In this document: piece by piece, positions 30,515 through 39,877 of the stretch
How positions within the stretch are numbered: position 1 is the stretch's first letter
How the letters are laid out: every line of letters starts with the position of its first letter
From: Fistulifera solaris
Lineage: Eukaryota > Bacillariophyta > Bacillariophyceae > Naviculales > Stauroneidaceae
Assembly: GCA_030295235.1 (NCBI GenBank)
Contig: AP026130.1
Span: forward strand, 868,001-932,000
Direction of reading: 5' to 3'
DNA: 64,000 bases
Notes under the pieces: model-generated
What the model saw: the letters and a program-made list of their open reading frames with translations, nothing else
What the model was told of the DNA's origin: nothing
Databases searched by the model: none
Translations under genes and position numbers: made by a program

Positions 30515-33500
30515 ATGAACGTAACAAATCAACAATGCCGACAAATTTCGCCAGATAATGATCGTATTCTAGCAGGGCTTTGCGATGCCGCACGGAATAA
30601 CGACGCGAGCTCGGTTGCAAAAACGTTGGGTCTTCGAAGACGATCGTCCGCTTCGGTTCGTTCCCCTCTTCTGCAACAGGATCAAACATCAACTCTTCAC
30701 CTGGAAGACTTGATCTTTACAGAGTCTTTTCGTTTGATTGTCAAAGCTCTTCTAATGGCACCGACGGCTTACGATACGCCTTGGAAAGCTGCGCTCGAAT
30801 CGGTCTCCATCTTACAGAAGTCAAGCCACCAACCCGGCAGCCCAGATCTCATACAGATGACCGCGTTAGAAATACAAACCTTTCTCCAACAAAATGTGGC
30901 TTTCTGGTTAAATGAGGAAAGAAAACAGTCGCTATCATCCAACTCGTCTCCGCGTCAGCCATGTGTTTCGAACGAAGGTCTATCAACGCCGGGTGATTAT
31001 ATGATTGAATTGGCGAATTGCGTGTTGCTGCCTTTACGAAGTCAAAACGATCAGTCGCGGGAGAATGCCTTCCCAGCAGAGAATCATTGGGAACCAGCCT
31101 TGGGAATTGTCGCATGTCTTGTCGTCCTGACTGAGCACTTAGACATGAGGCTGCATCATTCGATCCTTGACGGGGTAGTTAACCCGATTCATTCATACTG
31201 TTTGATGCCCTTTGTTCGACTCGTGGTCGATATACGCTGTTACTTCCGGGAACAGGATTGGAGGTTTCTATTTGCTCAGTTTCAACGGTCGCTAGCGGAT
31301 CCATTCTCACACAACGCCTTACCCTTTCTTATGGAATGTGTCTTGAAACTGATCACTGAGCTGCTTCACCAATTCGACATTTCATTTGTCTCTTCATGGC
31401 GTGTTATCGTATTACAAATCATGATGTTGGCGTCTGGAAATGCAGTGACTTTTGGCTTTGTCGAACGTACAGTATCCTCGTACGTCTCGTCGCTTTCCGG
31501 CGTGACACAGTGCCAGCTGATTTCCGCTTTGCGAAAGGGCGATCATCCTGACGAAGACAAATATCCCCGCTGGCTCAAGGCATGTATGCTGCTTCAACTC
31601 ACCCACGCAGCATCTCGGTCCAAGTCCGAATTAGTGTCCCACATGTTAAGAAGGTCACTTCCTCATAGTTCGAGAATAAAGGCATCAGTTGATTCAAATT
31701 CAGGATCAAATCTGCTCGAAGACATCTTTGCTTTGACCGATTGTGGGGCTTTACTGGATCTGGTTAATGAGGTCGAGAACGATTGGCTTTCACTTTTTCG
31801 AGATCTGAAGTACGAAGGAAAAGGGAAGTTTGTGGGGACAAATAATAGTACTCAATCTACGCTGATAAATACCTGTGGATCTCTCGTCTGGGAAACCATT
31901 TGTCTCGGTGGTTCTAGCTCTGTCAACTGCGCTGAAACAAGAAGAGTCGAGTCTTGGATCAACTGTTGTGTTCAAGTATTCGACGATTCTAATTCTTCCC
32001 ACCGAAGACTTTTCACGGCGCTCGCCGCTTTGACGACAATATTTTGTGAGTTACCAGACTTTCAATCAAAGCTGAAAGAACTCATAGTGCACTGTTTTGA
32101 CCAAATAGATGACTGTGAGGAGTCAACAATGGAACGCGCGGTTCTTTATTGCTTGCTGTTGTCCAAGTTGTCACGCAGTAACCCCGAAAACCATTTTCAA
32201 GCCATACAAGGCGTCGAAGGCATCGTATTCACTCCCATGCCATTCAACTTGTTCATGGATGTTGTTGATGCCATCGTCGAGCTACCTTGCGGCCGCGAAA
32301 AGCTACTGTGTGTGTCACGCTCTTATTTGGATAGCCTCTCTTCCGATGACGCGTACGCTTCCTTCCAAGCGAACGCGTCGCCCTCAATCCTACTGAAGTG
32401 CGGTCTACATGGACTCCTTGTTTTGATCTCTGTTCGTGATTGGAATGGCCTTGAGGAGGATGCATGGAGTGTTCTATCAAATTTTATCGTCGAAAACCAG
32501 CCCAGGTATGCTGTCACACACCGTACTTGGTTCTATGAGCACGTTCGTCGACATATCCAAAGCCACTGCTTGCCTTCTTCGACTGCTGATCACCTGCTAC
32601 GCAGCATCGTGGCTCGTCTCCTTGTCTTTTACGTTTCACAAGATGACAATACGTTATATTTGGCACCCGAACGCGTCTTTTATTTCAACAAAGTGAATAC
32701 TGACGAAGTGAATGTGGTCGAAGATGTAACTAGTCTTGTCGGACTCGCTATGGATCTTTTACACTTTCTCGCGTTAGAGGTGAAAAACGTCGAAGTCAGA
32801 GATACCATCGGTGTTGTCTATCAAACTTTGACTCGTGAAATCGATTTGAAGGGTGCTGATATGAGCCCGAGCAACGTTTGCTCGAGTATTTTGTCAGCTG
32901 TTAAAGACGGGAAGGCATTAGTTTATGCAGTCCCTCTCATGTGCTTGCTTGCCATTGACCTGGAGAAACCACATGCCATTCCTTCCCCCCTGGACCGCAT
33001 GTCGTGCATCTCTGTTCAGGATTTGATGAAGCTTACTGCCGACGAGGAACGTCGAAAATTGAAAAGCTTGGACGTAAAATGGCATGAATATACAACGCAT
33101 AGCAAAACGAATATTGCTCCGGAAATGAAAAGTGCCGCGATTACGCTTCGTATGCAAGTCACTGATGTTCTACTCGATTTTGTTTTCGGCTTAAGGTGGA
33201 AAGAGACGAGAATTGCGTCCCAAAGTGAAATTCTTGTTCAGCGACTGAGCGCGATTTTGACTCTGAAACGTCAATGGAAAGTTGAAGTGCCAAAGACGCA
33301 GTTGAAGAGGTCTTCTATGCATAGCGAAGTCTGCGTAATTACTTGCGACCACTTACTCAGCGTAATGCTACCCTCGATCAATGAGATAATACAGTTTGAT
33401 TGCTCACTCGGCAAAATCGATAGTGTTCTCTCGGCAGTGTTGGATGTTTGTGAGCTGCTTAAAAGAGCGATTGGAGCAGTCTCTGACAACAAGTTACGAT

Positions 33501-35374
33501 TTCTAAGCTTAGAGAACATCCGCTCTCTCTATCTCAGCCTTTGTGCTGAGTCCAAGTGCTCTGAACTAATTGTACGGATCGAGAAAATACTAAGCACCAA
33601 AACGACCATGGATGAACACAGACAGCAGCTTTTTTGCCTCAACTCCGTCAAGCATGAAGACGACATAGATGACTTTGTTCGATATCTTCGCGGTTCAATA
33701 CTTGGGGTCATCATCAGCGTTTTTGAACCTTCTGTGGATGAACATACTTCAGCCGTTGTCGATTCTCACCACAATCTACGCCTTTTGGGAACAACTTATA
33801 GCCTTCTAGATGCATTCTGCAACGACATGCTCTACGGTTTGCAAGGTAAAAGCGGTGGATTAACCTACGAACTTTTTGAATCGCTGCTTGATGCAGCCGA
33901 GACCGCTGTTTGCCAGCTCCAGAGTTTAGAACAGTCTTATTCTATCATGGCTACAAACTCGTCCACAAGAGCTGTCGATTTAAATGGAACAATGAGCGCT
34001 TTGGAAGAAATTCTTCAAACTACGTCCTTCTCCCAGAGAAATGTTCACAAAAAGATGTTCTCGCTGGCGGCGGAGATTCTCCCTGCTTTTTACCGTTCTA
34101 TCTCGCGAATTTACATATGCTGCAAACCGGTTGTGCGCATGGCTGGCCCGCTTCTCAAACATAAAATATCAAATGGAGCAGCTGCTTTCATACAAGCAGT
34201 CGGTATTCAGCTCGACACTCTTCAAGGGTATTCGTCGTGGAAAGACGAATGTTTTGTCGACATGGAAGACGATTGTTCGACATGTTCGGGAAAGCCCCGA
34301 GACTACTGCTCCAAAAGGAGAAGAGAAAGTATTGATGCAGCAAGTCCAACCCCCAAGACTATTCCCGCCGAATGTCCACCTGCATCTAAGGAGATAGTAG
34401 TGCAGGTCCTTGACAAGAAATCTTGGACATGGACATTGAGTTCGTCTCTACATGCTATCCTCTTTTTCATAGAAGATTTTCGCGCATCACTTGATCTGAA
34501 AACGCAGGTACATAGAGGCCCAAATATTATGCAATACATACGAGCACGAACGGTTGAGATGAATGGTGTCTTTGTGGCCTTTAACTACGTTCTAGATATG
34601 GCTGAAGCAGGAACTACAGCAAACGGAGATGCACATGCAATCAAAGCGATGGTTCTCCCTTCCAATCTCAAAATGAAAATGTGCTGTGTTCTCGATTGCG
34701 TTGCCTCTGTTTCGATGAAATCTTTGAAAATGATTCAGGATCTGGCACGTGATGTCTTCAGTGAAAGCACACGTGCAATGTCTGTGGCGGTGGCAGAGGC
34801 TCTGAGCTATTTAGTCAGCTGGCTCTCATATTCTCGCCCAGAAACGCTAGATATTTATCACAAAACTCGACGATGGCGTCATCTAGAGACTCTTCACTCC
34901 AAGGAAGATGCTAGAGAAGGCGGACTTGCTTCGGGAAATAGCGCCATCGCTATCAGGTTACGTAAAACAGAATTGCGCATGGACGAATCCGAGGAAATGT
35001 TACGCAAAGTGCTGGCATTCATGCACAATTGTAAACACAAACGAACTTGCAATCGAGACAAATTCCAGTCAATTTTAACTAAATACATCGATTGTGACTT
35101 AGTTGAATTATTGGAACAAAAGTCCACTCAACTCGCACAAGGCCATGCTGTTATTGAACATCAGTTCGGACCAGCAGAAAGTGAAGAAAATAAGAAGAAG
35201 CGAAAGATAACGGAGAACATGAAACGACGTCTGAACAAAGAACGCCGTCGGCTAACCCTTCGAAGCCGAAACGAAGTAGTGGACAAGTGGCTACAAATTG
35301 ACCGCGTCACGGGCGACGAAATGGTGGAAGACGATGCATTCGCCGATCTCGAAGACTTTTTGGTAGACGGTTAA
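30515..35374 (+). CDS. Very large helical protein of unknown function, basic C-terminus
   Basis: A single intact ORF of 1619 residues from ATG 30515, the largest gene in the window and free of frame breaks. I do not recognise the family. Almost the whole length is predicted helix of the HEAT-like solenoid kind (repeated LL..LL and hydrophobic heptads), with Cys fairly frequent. Near the C-terminus are a basic cluster (KKKRKITENMKRRLNKERRR), likely a nuclear or nucleolar signal, and an acidic end DAFADLEDFLVDG. Overall size, solenoid character and basic tail recall nucleolar ribosome-biogenesis scaffolds such as Urb2/Npa2, but I see no diagnostic motif and offer that only as a search suggestion. 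Convergent with the stomatin gene. Confidence 0.7.
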   Translation: MNVTNQQCRQISPDNDRILAGLCDAARNNDASSVAKTLGLRRRSSASVRSPLLQQDQTSTLHLEDLIFTESFRLIVKALLMAPTAYDTPWKAALESVSILQKSSHQPGSPDLIQMTALEIQTFLQQNVAFWLNEERKQSLSSNSSPRQPCVSNEGLSTPGDYMIELANCVLLPLRSQNDQSRENAFPAENHWEPALGIVACLVVLTEHLDMRLHHSILDGVVNPIHSYCLMPFVRLVVDIRCYFREQDWRFLFAQFQRSLADPFSHNALPFLMECVLKLITELLHQFDISFVSSWRVIVLQIMMLASGNAVTFGFVERTVSSYVSSLSGVTQCQLISALRKGDHPDEDKYPRWLKACMLLQLTHAASRSKSELVSHMLRRSLPHSSRIKASVDSNSGSNLLEDIFALTDCGALLDLVNEVENDWLSLFRDLKYEGKGKFVGTNNSTQSTLINTCGSLVWETICLGGSSSVNCAETRRVESWINCCVQVFDDSNSSHRRLFTALAALTTIFCELPDFQSKLKELIVHCFDQIDDCEESTMERAVLYCLLLSKLSRSNPENHFQAIQGVEGIVFTPMPFNLFMDVVDAIVELPCGREKLLCVSRSYLDSLSSDDAYASFQANASPSILLKCGLHGLLVLISVRDWNGLEEDAWSVLSNFIVENQPRYAVTHRTWFYEHVRRHIQSHCLPSSTADHLLRSIVARLLVFYVSQDDNTLYLAPERVFYFNKVNTDEVNVVEDVTSLVGLAMDLLHFLALEVKNVEVRDTIGVVYQTLTREIDLKGADMSPSNVCSSILSAVKDGKALVYAVPLMCLLAIDLEKPHAIPSPLDRMSCISVQDLMKLTADEERRKLKSLDVKWHEYTTHSKTNIAPEMKSAAITLRMQVTDVLLDFVFGLRWKETRIASQSEILVQRLSAILTLKRQWKVEVPKTQLKRSSMHSEVCVITCDHLLSVMLPSINEIIQFDCSLGKIDSVLSAVLDVCELLKRAIGAVSDNKLRFLSLENIRSLYLSLCAESKCSELIVRIEKILSTKTTMDEHRQQLFCLNSVKHEDDIDDFVRYLRGSILGVIISVFEPSVDEHTSAVVDSHHNLRLLGTTYSLLDAFCNDMLYGLQGKSGGLTYELFESLLDAAETAVCQLQSLEQSYSIMATNSSTRAVDLNGTMSALEEILQTTSFSQRNVHKKMFSLAAEILPAFYRSISRIYICCKPVVRMAGPLLKHKISNGAAAFIQAVGIQLDTLQGYSSWKDECFVDMEDDCSTCSGKPRDYCSKRRRESIDAASPTPKTIPAECPPASKEIVVQVLDKKSWTWTLSSSLHAILFFIEDFRASLDLKTQVHRGPNIMQYIRARTVEMNGVFVAFNYVLDMAEAGTTANGDAHAIKAMVLPSNLKMKMCCVLDCVASVSMKSLKMIQDLARDVFSESTRAMSVAVAEALSYLVSWLSYSRPETLDIYHKTRRWRHLETLHSKEDAREGGLASGNSAIAIRLRKTELRMDESEEMLRKVLAFMHNCKHKRTCNRDKFQSILTKYIDCDLVELLEQKSTQLAQGHAVIEHQFGPAESEENKKKRKITENMKRRLNKERRRLTLRSRNEVVDKWLQIDRVTGDEMVEDDAFADLEDFLVDG

Positions 35375-35497
35375 ACGCTTCATGCACAAGAGAGCGGCGA
35401 TTCAATTTTGTAATAAAAGTCTATTAAAGGACGCTATATAGAGCCCTACATCGCTTGTCCTACTTTCATTGTAATGATGTCCGTTCATACTAGTCAA

Positions 35498-36601
35498 TTA
35501 TTGTGTTTGATTATCGTTCATCGTCAAAGCTTTTGTTGCGTTCCCGGACTCTGCCACAGCCTTCATCGCGGTTGCTGCTTGCGCCAAAAGTGAGTTCATA
35601 TCCGCAGGTCGATCATTGAATAAAATAGTATTGCTTTGCTTGCCCATTTCGCCGTACATGGCAACATAGTCTCGGGCCAGCGCCAGTTGCGCAGCTTCCT
35701 GACCACCTGGCTTTAATAGTTCCGCTGATATCTTCCGCAAAGCGTCCGCTTGAGCGCTAGCAATCAATTCTATGGCTGCCGCTTCACCTTCTGCCTCCAA
35801 TAATCGTTTCGTCTTTTCTGCTTGCGCTTCATTCGAAATCTTAATCAAGTTACCCTCTGATTCGTTCGTGAGACTAATTTTGACACCTTCTGACTCGAGC
35901 TCCGCACGTCGCTTTTCTCCCTCCGCTCGGAGGACTTGTTCTCGTCGGGCACGTTCGGCCGCCGCCTGTTTGTCCATGGCCACACGAATTTGCTGATCCG
36001 GCGTAATTTCGGTAATTTCGTACCTTCGAATTTCGATTCCCCACGGCTCCGCCGCTTCTTGCAAACTCCCCTTAATCAATGCATTGAGCCGAGCCCTACC
36101 GTGCAAAATTTCGTCCAATTCCATTTCTCCGATCGCGGAACGCATCGCCGATTGAGCGTGCTGTGTGACCGAATACAACGGATTGAAGGCACCGTACGCC
36201 GCCTTTTGTGGATCGAGGAATCGTAAAAACAAATTGCCGGATACTTCCACGGAAACATTATCCCGCGTAATCGCGGCTTGCGGCACAATATCGAGCGCTC
36301 GTTCACGAACATCTACTACATACGCAATGCGATCAATCAAGGGAATGGCCCAGAAATATCCGGAATCGTGAATGGCGTGTAGTTTTCCGAGACGTTCGAC
36401 GACGTATTGATGTCCTTGCGGGACGATATTGAAGACAGTATTCGTCTTGGTGACAGGCCAGTTCCCAATGGAATCACCTCCGAAATTTCTTCCACCAAAG
36501 CCTTCCAGTTGGTACGAAGAGAAGGCGCGAATCGAGGAAGGATGCGATTGTAGCTTGCGAAGGATGAGGGCAGTGTTCGTTGCGGAGCGCATTTTCATCA
36601 T
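35498..36601 (-). CDS. Stomatin-like protein 2 (SPFH/prohibitin superfamily, mitochondrial)
   Basis: Intact, 367 residues from ATG 36601. N-terminal ~35 residues (MMKMRSATNTALILRKLQSH...) are basic and Ser-rich, suiting a mitochondrial presequence. The SPFH domain runs from NTVFNIVPQGHQYVVERLGK through DRIAYVVDVRERALDIVPQA, ITRDNVSVEVSGNLFLRFLD, PQKAAYG and AMRSAIGEMELDEILHGRARLN. The following EPWGIEIRRYEITEITPDQQ, then a long Ala/Glu/Arg coiled coil (AAAERARREQVLRAEGEKRR) and LLEAEGEAAAIELIASAQAD are typical of SLP2/paraslipins. These form ring-like oligomers on the inner mitochondrial membrane and stabilise prohibitin and respiratory complexes. Length matches SLP2 (356 in human). Confidence 0.92.
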   Translation of the reverse strand: MMKMRSATNTALILRKLQSHPSSIRAFSSYQLEGFGGRNFGGDSIGNWPVTKTNTVFNIVPQGHQYVVERLGKLHAIHDSGYFWAIPLIDRIAYVVDVRERALDIVPQAAITRDNVSVEVSGNLFLRFLDPQKAAYGAFNPLYSVTQHAQSAMRSAIGEMELDEILHGRARLNALIKGSLQEAAEPWGIEIRRYEITEITPDQQIRVAMDKQAAAERARREQVLRAEGEKRRAELESEGVKISLTNESEGNLIKISNEAQAEKTKRLLEAEGEAAAIELIASAQADALRKISAELLKPGGQEAAQLALARDYVAMYGEMGKQSNTILFNDRPADMNSLLAQAATAMKAVAESGNATKALTMNDNQTQ

Positions 36602-37040
36602 TTTTGAAAACTGAGGGCTGGATCCAGCAATTCGATTGACTCACGACAACAAATATAATAGAATTAGCAGTCGCTTCTCTCACTTTGTTCCAAATGCGAC
36701 GATTATGCTTGATATTTATTTTTTGCTTGCTTTCATCCTTTCATCTCGACGATGTTCTCGAGCGGATGGTGAGTCAGGACGTCTTGCCATTGTCACTATT
36801 CACTATACGTGCGAAAGTTAATTATGGTTACCGTTCCGACTAAAAACAACAACATCTCTACTATTTAACTGTACTGTACTTTTTCTTTACTTGCAGACAC
36901 CTCACACAAAAGATTTTCTTCCTTTTATTATTCAACGCAATGAAGCTTTCTCATTATACTTCTAATCAATCATTGTGACGCTTTCCTACTCTCTTCATTT
37001 TCCTGTTCTACGTTTCGTTGCCTTCTTTTTAAATGACGCG
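36602..37040. promoter_or_regulatory. Divergent promoter region (SLP2 / TLDc-like)
   Basis: 440 bp between two outward-facing genes; nothing distinct beyond AT-rich and pyrimidine-rich tracts. Confidence 0.35.
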
Positions 37041-37858
37041 ATGCGCGCAGATAGGATGCGCAAGAATGTTTGTTTCGCTGTAGTTCTTCTTGTGCAGCTG
37101 CTTCACATTGACGGCTTTGCATCAATTCGCCTTTTTCGGCATAACAAGCTATGTTCTATACGCTCTCCTTGCCCACAGTTTCTCTCCATTGGCGATCTCG
37201 CAATAACGGAATCCCTTTCCGATTCTCTTTCGTTTCTGACGGCGAACCCTTCAATTGTTGTCAGCGGCCTCGGCCTGACCGGCGGCTTGCTGTACGCCAC
37301 GACACGGCCACCCCAACGGCTCATTGACGACAATACTTTACAGGCGATTCTAGAAACCACTTACATGGCGAAGCAACAACAAAAAGGCACACTGCAGTGT
37401 GTTTATAAAGCAACTCGTGATGGTTGGAAGGCGAATGCGTTTCATGACAAAGTCGACTTTGCTGGATCCGGAGTGGTGGTCGTGCAGGCACAGGGAAAAG
37501 TGTTTGGGGGATACAATCCCAACGGCTGGCGATCAACCGACGACTATACCACGTCCACGACGGCCTTTTTGTTCCGCGTCGTCAGCTCAGGACGGGTCGA
37601 AAAGTACAAAGTGCAGGCGAATGGCCCCGCACTGTTTGATTACGCGAGTGCCGGTCCTTGTTTTGGAACCACCGATTTGTTAATCGGCCCCCACAAGCGG
37701 CCGTTTTGGGAGGTTTCGCGGGACCGAACATGGAAAATGAACCACCCGGTAGTCTGCAAGTGGCTACCATCCTGCCGGGACAAACGTACGATACCGATGC
37801 GCGATGGAAGGTGCGGGGTTACAAAATTCGTTTGCAAGAAGTGGAAGTGTATTGTTAA
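37041..37858 (+). CDS. TLDc-domain-like protein with N-terminal signal (one frame break)
   Basis: About 272 residues from ATG 37041 (a second in-frame ATG lies at 37056). One C is missing in the C5 run 37688-37692; correction links GTTDLLIGPPQAAVLGGFAG and runs to TAA 37858. The N-terminus is a signal-like segment (VCFAVVLLVQLLHIDGFAS). The rest has the TLDc order: KATRDGWKANAFHDKVDFAG, VVVVQAQGKVFGGYNPNGW, TSTTAFLFRV, a GPCFG/DLLIG strand and the closing WKVRGYKIRLQEVEVY. TLDc proteins are linked to oxidative stress resistance and V-ATPase regulation, but those are cytosolic; a targeted version is more typical of algae, and plastid or secretory location is my inference from the leader. Divergently arranged with SLP2. 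Confidence 0.75.
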
Positions 37859-38103
37859 GTAGATAGATGAAGACGTTCGAAGTAGAATAACACATAGCTA
37901 ACTTTACACATATATAATTTGCAACAAGGGATTTTTCCTAACGAGAAAATGAGTTCAGGTCTAGAGAGTCTCCGTGCATCCCAAATAGACTACTCTGAAA
38001 ACGTGAATAGTGAAAAGCACTGGAAGTGAACACCTAGAAAAAATACGGCTGAACACAGAATATCTGCTGTACTGGTAGGGATTGATGATGAAAAACACTT
38101 GGT

Positions 38104-38190
38104 CCAGAGTTTCTGGACCTCGCGCAGAATTTCTGTATGACGAATCACATAAATTCCAGAATTTCTGGAATTCACACAAAATTCCTGAGT
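38104..38190. repeat. CCAGAATTTCTGG palindrome cluster
   Basis: CCAGAGTTTCTGG (38104-38116), a half site CAGAATTTCTG (about 38125), perfect CCAGAATTTCTGG (38156-38168) and a degenerate copy near 38180. Same family as 4033-4128. Confidence 0.65.
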
Positions 38191-38351
38191 TTTTTGAACG
38201 AGCACACAATGATGAAAATGACACAGATTATCTTTTCGCATGGCAGGACCATACTTTGAAAATGGGGTGTTGGCATGCAAAATTCGATCATTTTGTCGTG
38301 ACAAACGGTGATTCTTTTTTACAGCTCGATTTTTGACCCATGTCGCACCTT

Positions 38352-38438
38352 ACATTTTCTGTTCACGTGAAAGCACCACATACCCACATTTTCTGTAAAC
38401 GTGAAGAACTTGATTCCCACATTCTCCGTGCACGTGGA
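38352..38438. repeat. Three ~33-bp tandem units ending in a CACGTG/AACGTG motif
   Basis: Copies at 38352-38371, 38385-38405 and 38419-38438: (C)ACATTTTCTGTTCACGTGAA, then GTAAACGTGAA, then GTGCACGTGG. The first and third contain a CACGTG core. Confidence 0.6.
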
Positions 38439-38679
38439 AAACCGCTTGCCCATTGCCCACTCCAAAAATCCGCCTCTCAAAGCCGGCTGCCACGATCGCT
38501 GTTTTGCATGTTGTGGTTGTGACATAGATTGCCTTGAATGTAAATTCCGTGGTTGTTATAAAAATTAGGGTGGGAAAACACAAGGTTTATCCGAAAGATT
38601 TAACATTCTAGATTTCTCAAAAAGGTCATTGATTTATGATCTGCATCGCTCATTGCCCTGCAGCACATTCGCATCAAAG

Positions 38680-39015
38680 ATGTTTGCTCGTGCAAGTCGC
38701 CATTCCCGACTGTTACAGAGAATACGATATCGACGGAATCAAACAGACACATCATCGTCGAAAAGCGAAACTTTTCTGCATATCGGACCGTCCGGAGATT
38801 GCTGGACCGGCGCCAGCCTCTTTGCTGCAAAGCATTTAACACCTGATTATGTGAAAAGCATACCTTTGATTTCCTTGGACGAGGACGCAATCGCACGACT
38901 CTTAGATCTATTGCACGAGGAACCAGCATGGTGCCATCAAATGTACGACACACAGCAAATACCGGATGAGGTCTTGTTGCGCGTGACAAACAACATTATG
39001 GACAAGACGAAATAA
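38680..39015 (+). CDS. Small protein, probably mitochondrial, unknown function
   Basis: 111 residues from ATG 38680. The N-terminus (MFARASRHSRLLQRIRYRRN) is strongly basic, amphipathic and free of acidic residues, as in mitochondrial presequences. The rest is acidic and folded-looking: FLHIGPSGDCWTGASLFAAK, HLTPDYVKSIPLISLDEDAI, LLDLLHEEPAWCHQMYDTQQ, IPDEVLLRVTNNIMDK. I do not recognise a family. The change from basic leader to ordinary soluble sequence, the good start context and the gap around it argue for a real gene. An in-frame upstream extension exists but lacks a better ATG. Confidence 0.55.
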   Translation: MFARASRHSRLLQRIRYRRNQTDTSSSKSETFLHIGPSGDCWTGASLFAAKHLTPDYVKSIPLISLDEDAIARLLDLLHEEPAWCHQMYDTQQIPDEVLLRVTNNIMDKTK

Positions 39016-39877
39016 CGCTGTTAGGAGTGCGAACAGGTGTGCAAGTTTGTCGACTGCCTGATTGATGATGGTCTGGCAATTTGAGAAATACGGAATAACA
39101 GAACTGCAGAGACCTTGACCCAGGAAGAAGTTGAAGAAAAGCCGACGATCTTTGCCCGCGCCTGTACTACGTACTAAATGAAATTACTCAATGTTTCTGG
39201 TGCTAGTGTTAGTTTGTTAATCAATAATCAGCAAGCACATGAATAATCATCGCAAGTCGGCAATCTAGTTTGGTTCTCTCGCCTATTAAATTCATGACTG
39301 AAAAGCAGTCGTGGTTGCTTTAAACCAACACTACAAACCATAGTAAAAAGGAAAGACCGATTTGGCAACATTTCAACCATTAATAATCGACGCATTCATT
39401 GCAAATTATGCGAGCAGCCTCCAAAGTGCTAACCACGTACGACTAGGATTGCTAAAAGAGATGGCTGAAGTTAGTGAGCATGGGCTTGGTTTCCCTTTGA
39501 TTTGAATCATGACTGAAATGCAGTCGTGGTAAATGTCCTCTACACGGTATAGGTTATAGTGGCAAAGAAAGACCATATCCTTATTGGATTTGCACTGCAT
39601 TTTCGCCGCATTGGAAAAAGACCGTTGCCATGATAGGTTTTGTTGGCATTCATTGCTCTTCAAAGGAAAGCCATTGATGATCTTTACGGATTATTTCTCT
39701 CTTTTATGATAAAACACAACGACAAAGCTATAAGTGGGTCAAGAAGTTTTGAGATTTAGTGTTTTTTTTGGAAATATTGTTTTGCGAACGAACGCAAACC
39801 TACATCTTTATAATCATTCAACACCATTCACGCGAGCATATTACATCTGAACTGCTTTGAAACCCAATGCGAGCGTC
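39016..39877. other. Intergenic with dispersed fragments of the 230-bp array unit
   Basis: 860 bp. Palindrome relatives GACTGAAAAGCAGTC (39296-39310) and GACTGAAATGCAGTC (39511-39525). The first is followed by TTTAAACCAACAC...CATAGTA, as in the array unit. No gene seen. Confidence 0.55.

Larger units (their letters stand above)
37859..38679. other. Intergenic with two repeat clusters
   Basis: 820 bp without coding signal, carrying the CCAGAATTTCTGG cluster (38104-38190) and the ACATTTTCTGTTCACGTGAA cluster (38352-38438). Confidence 0.5.
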
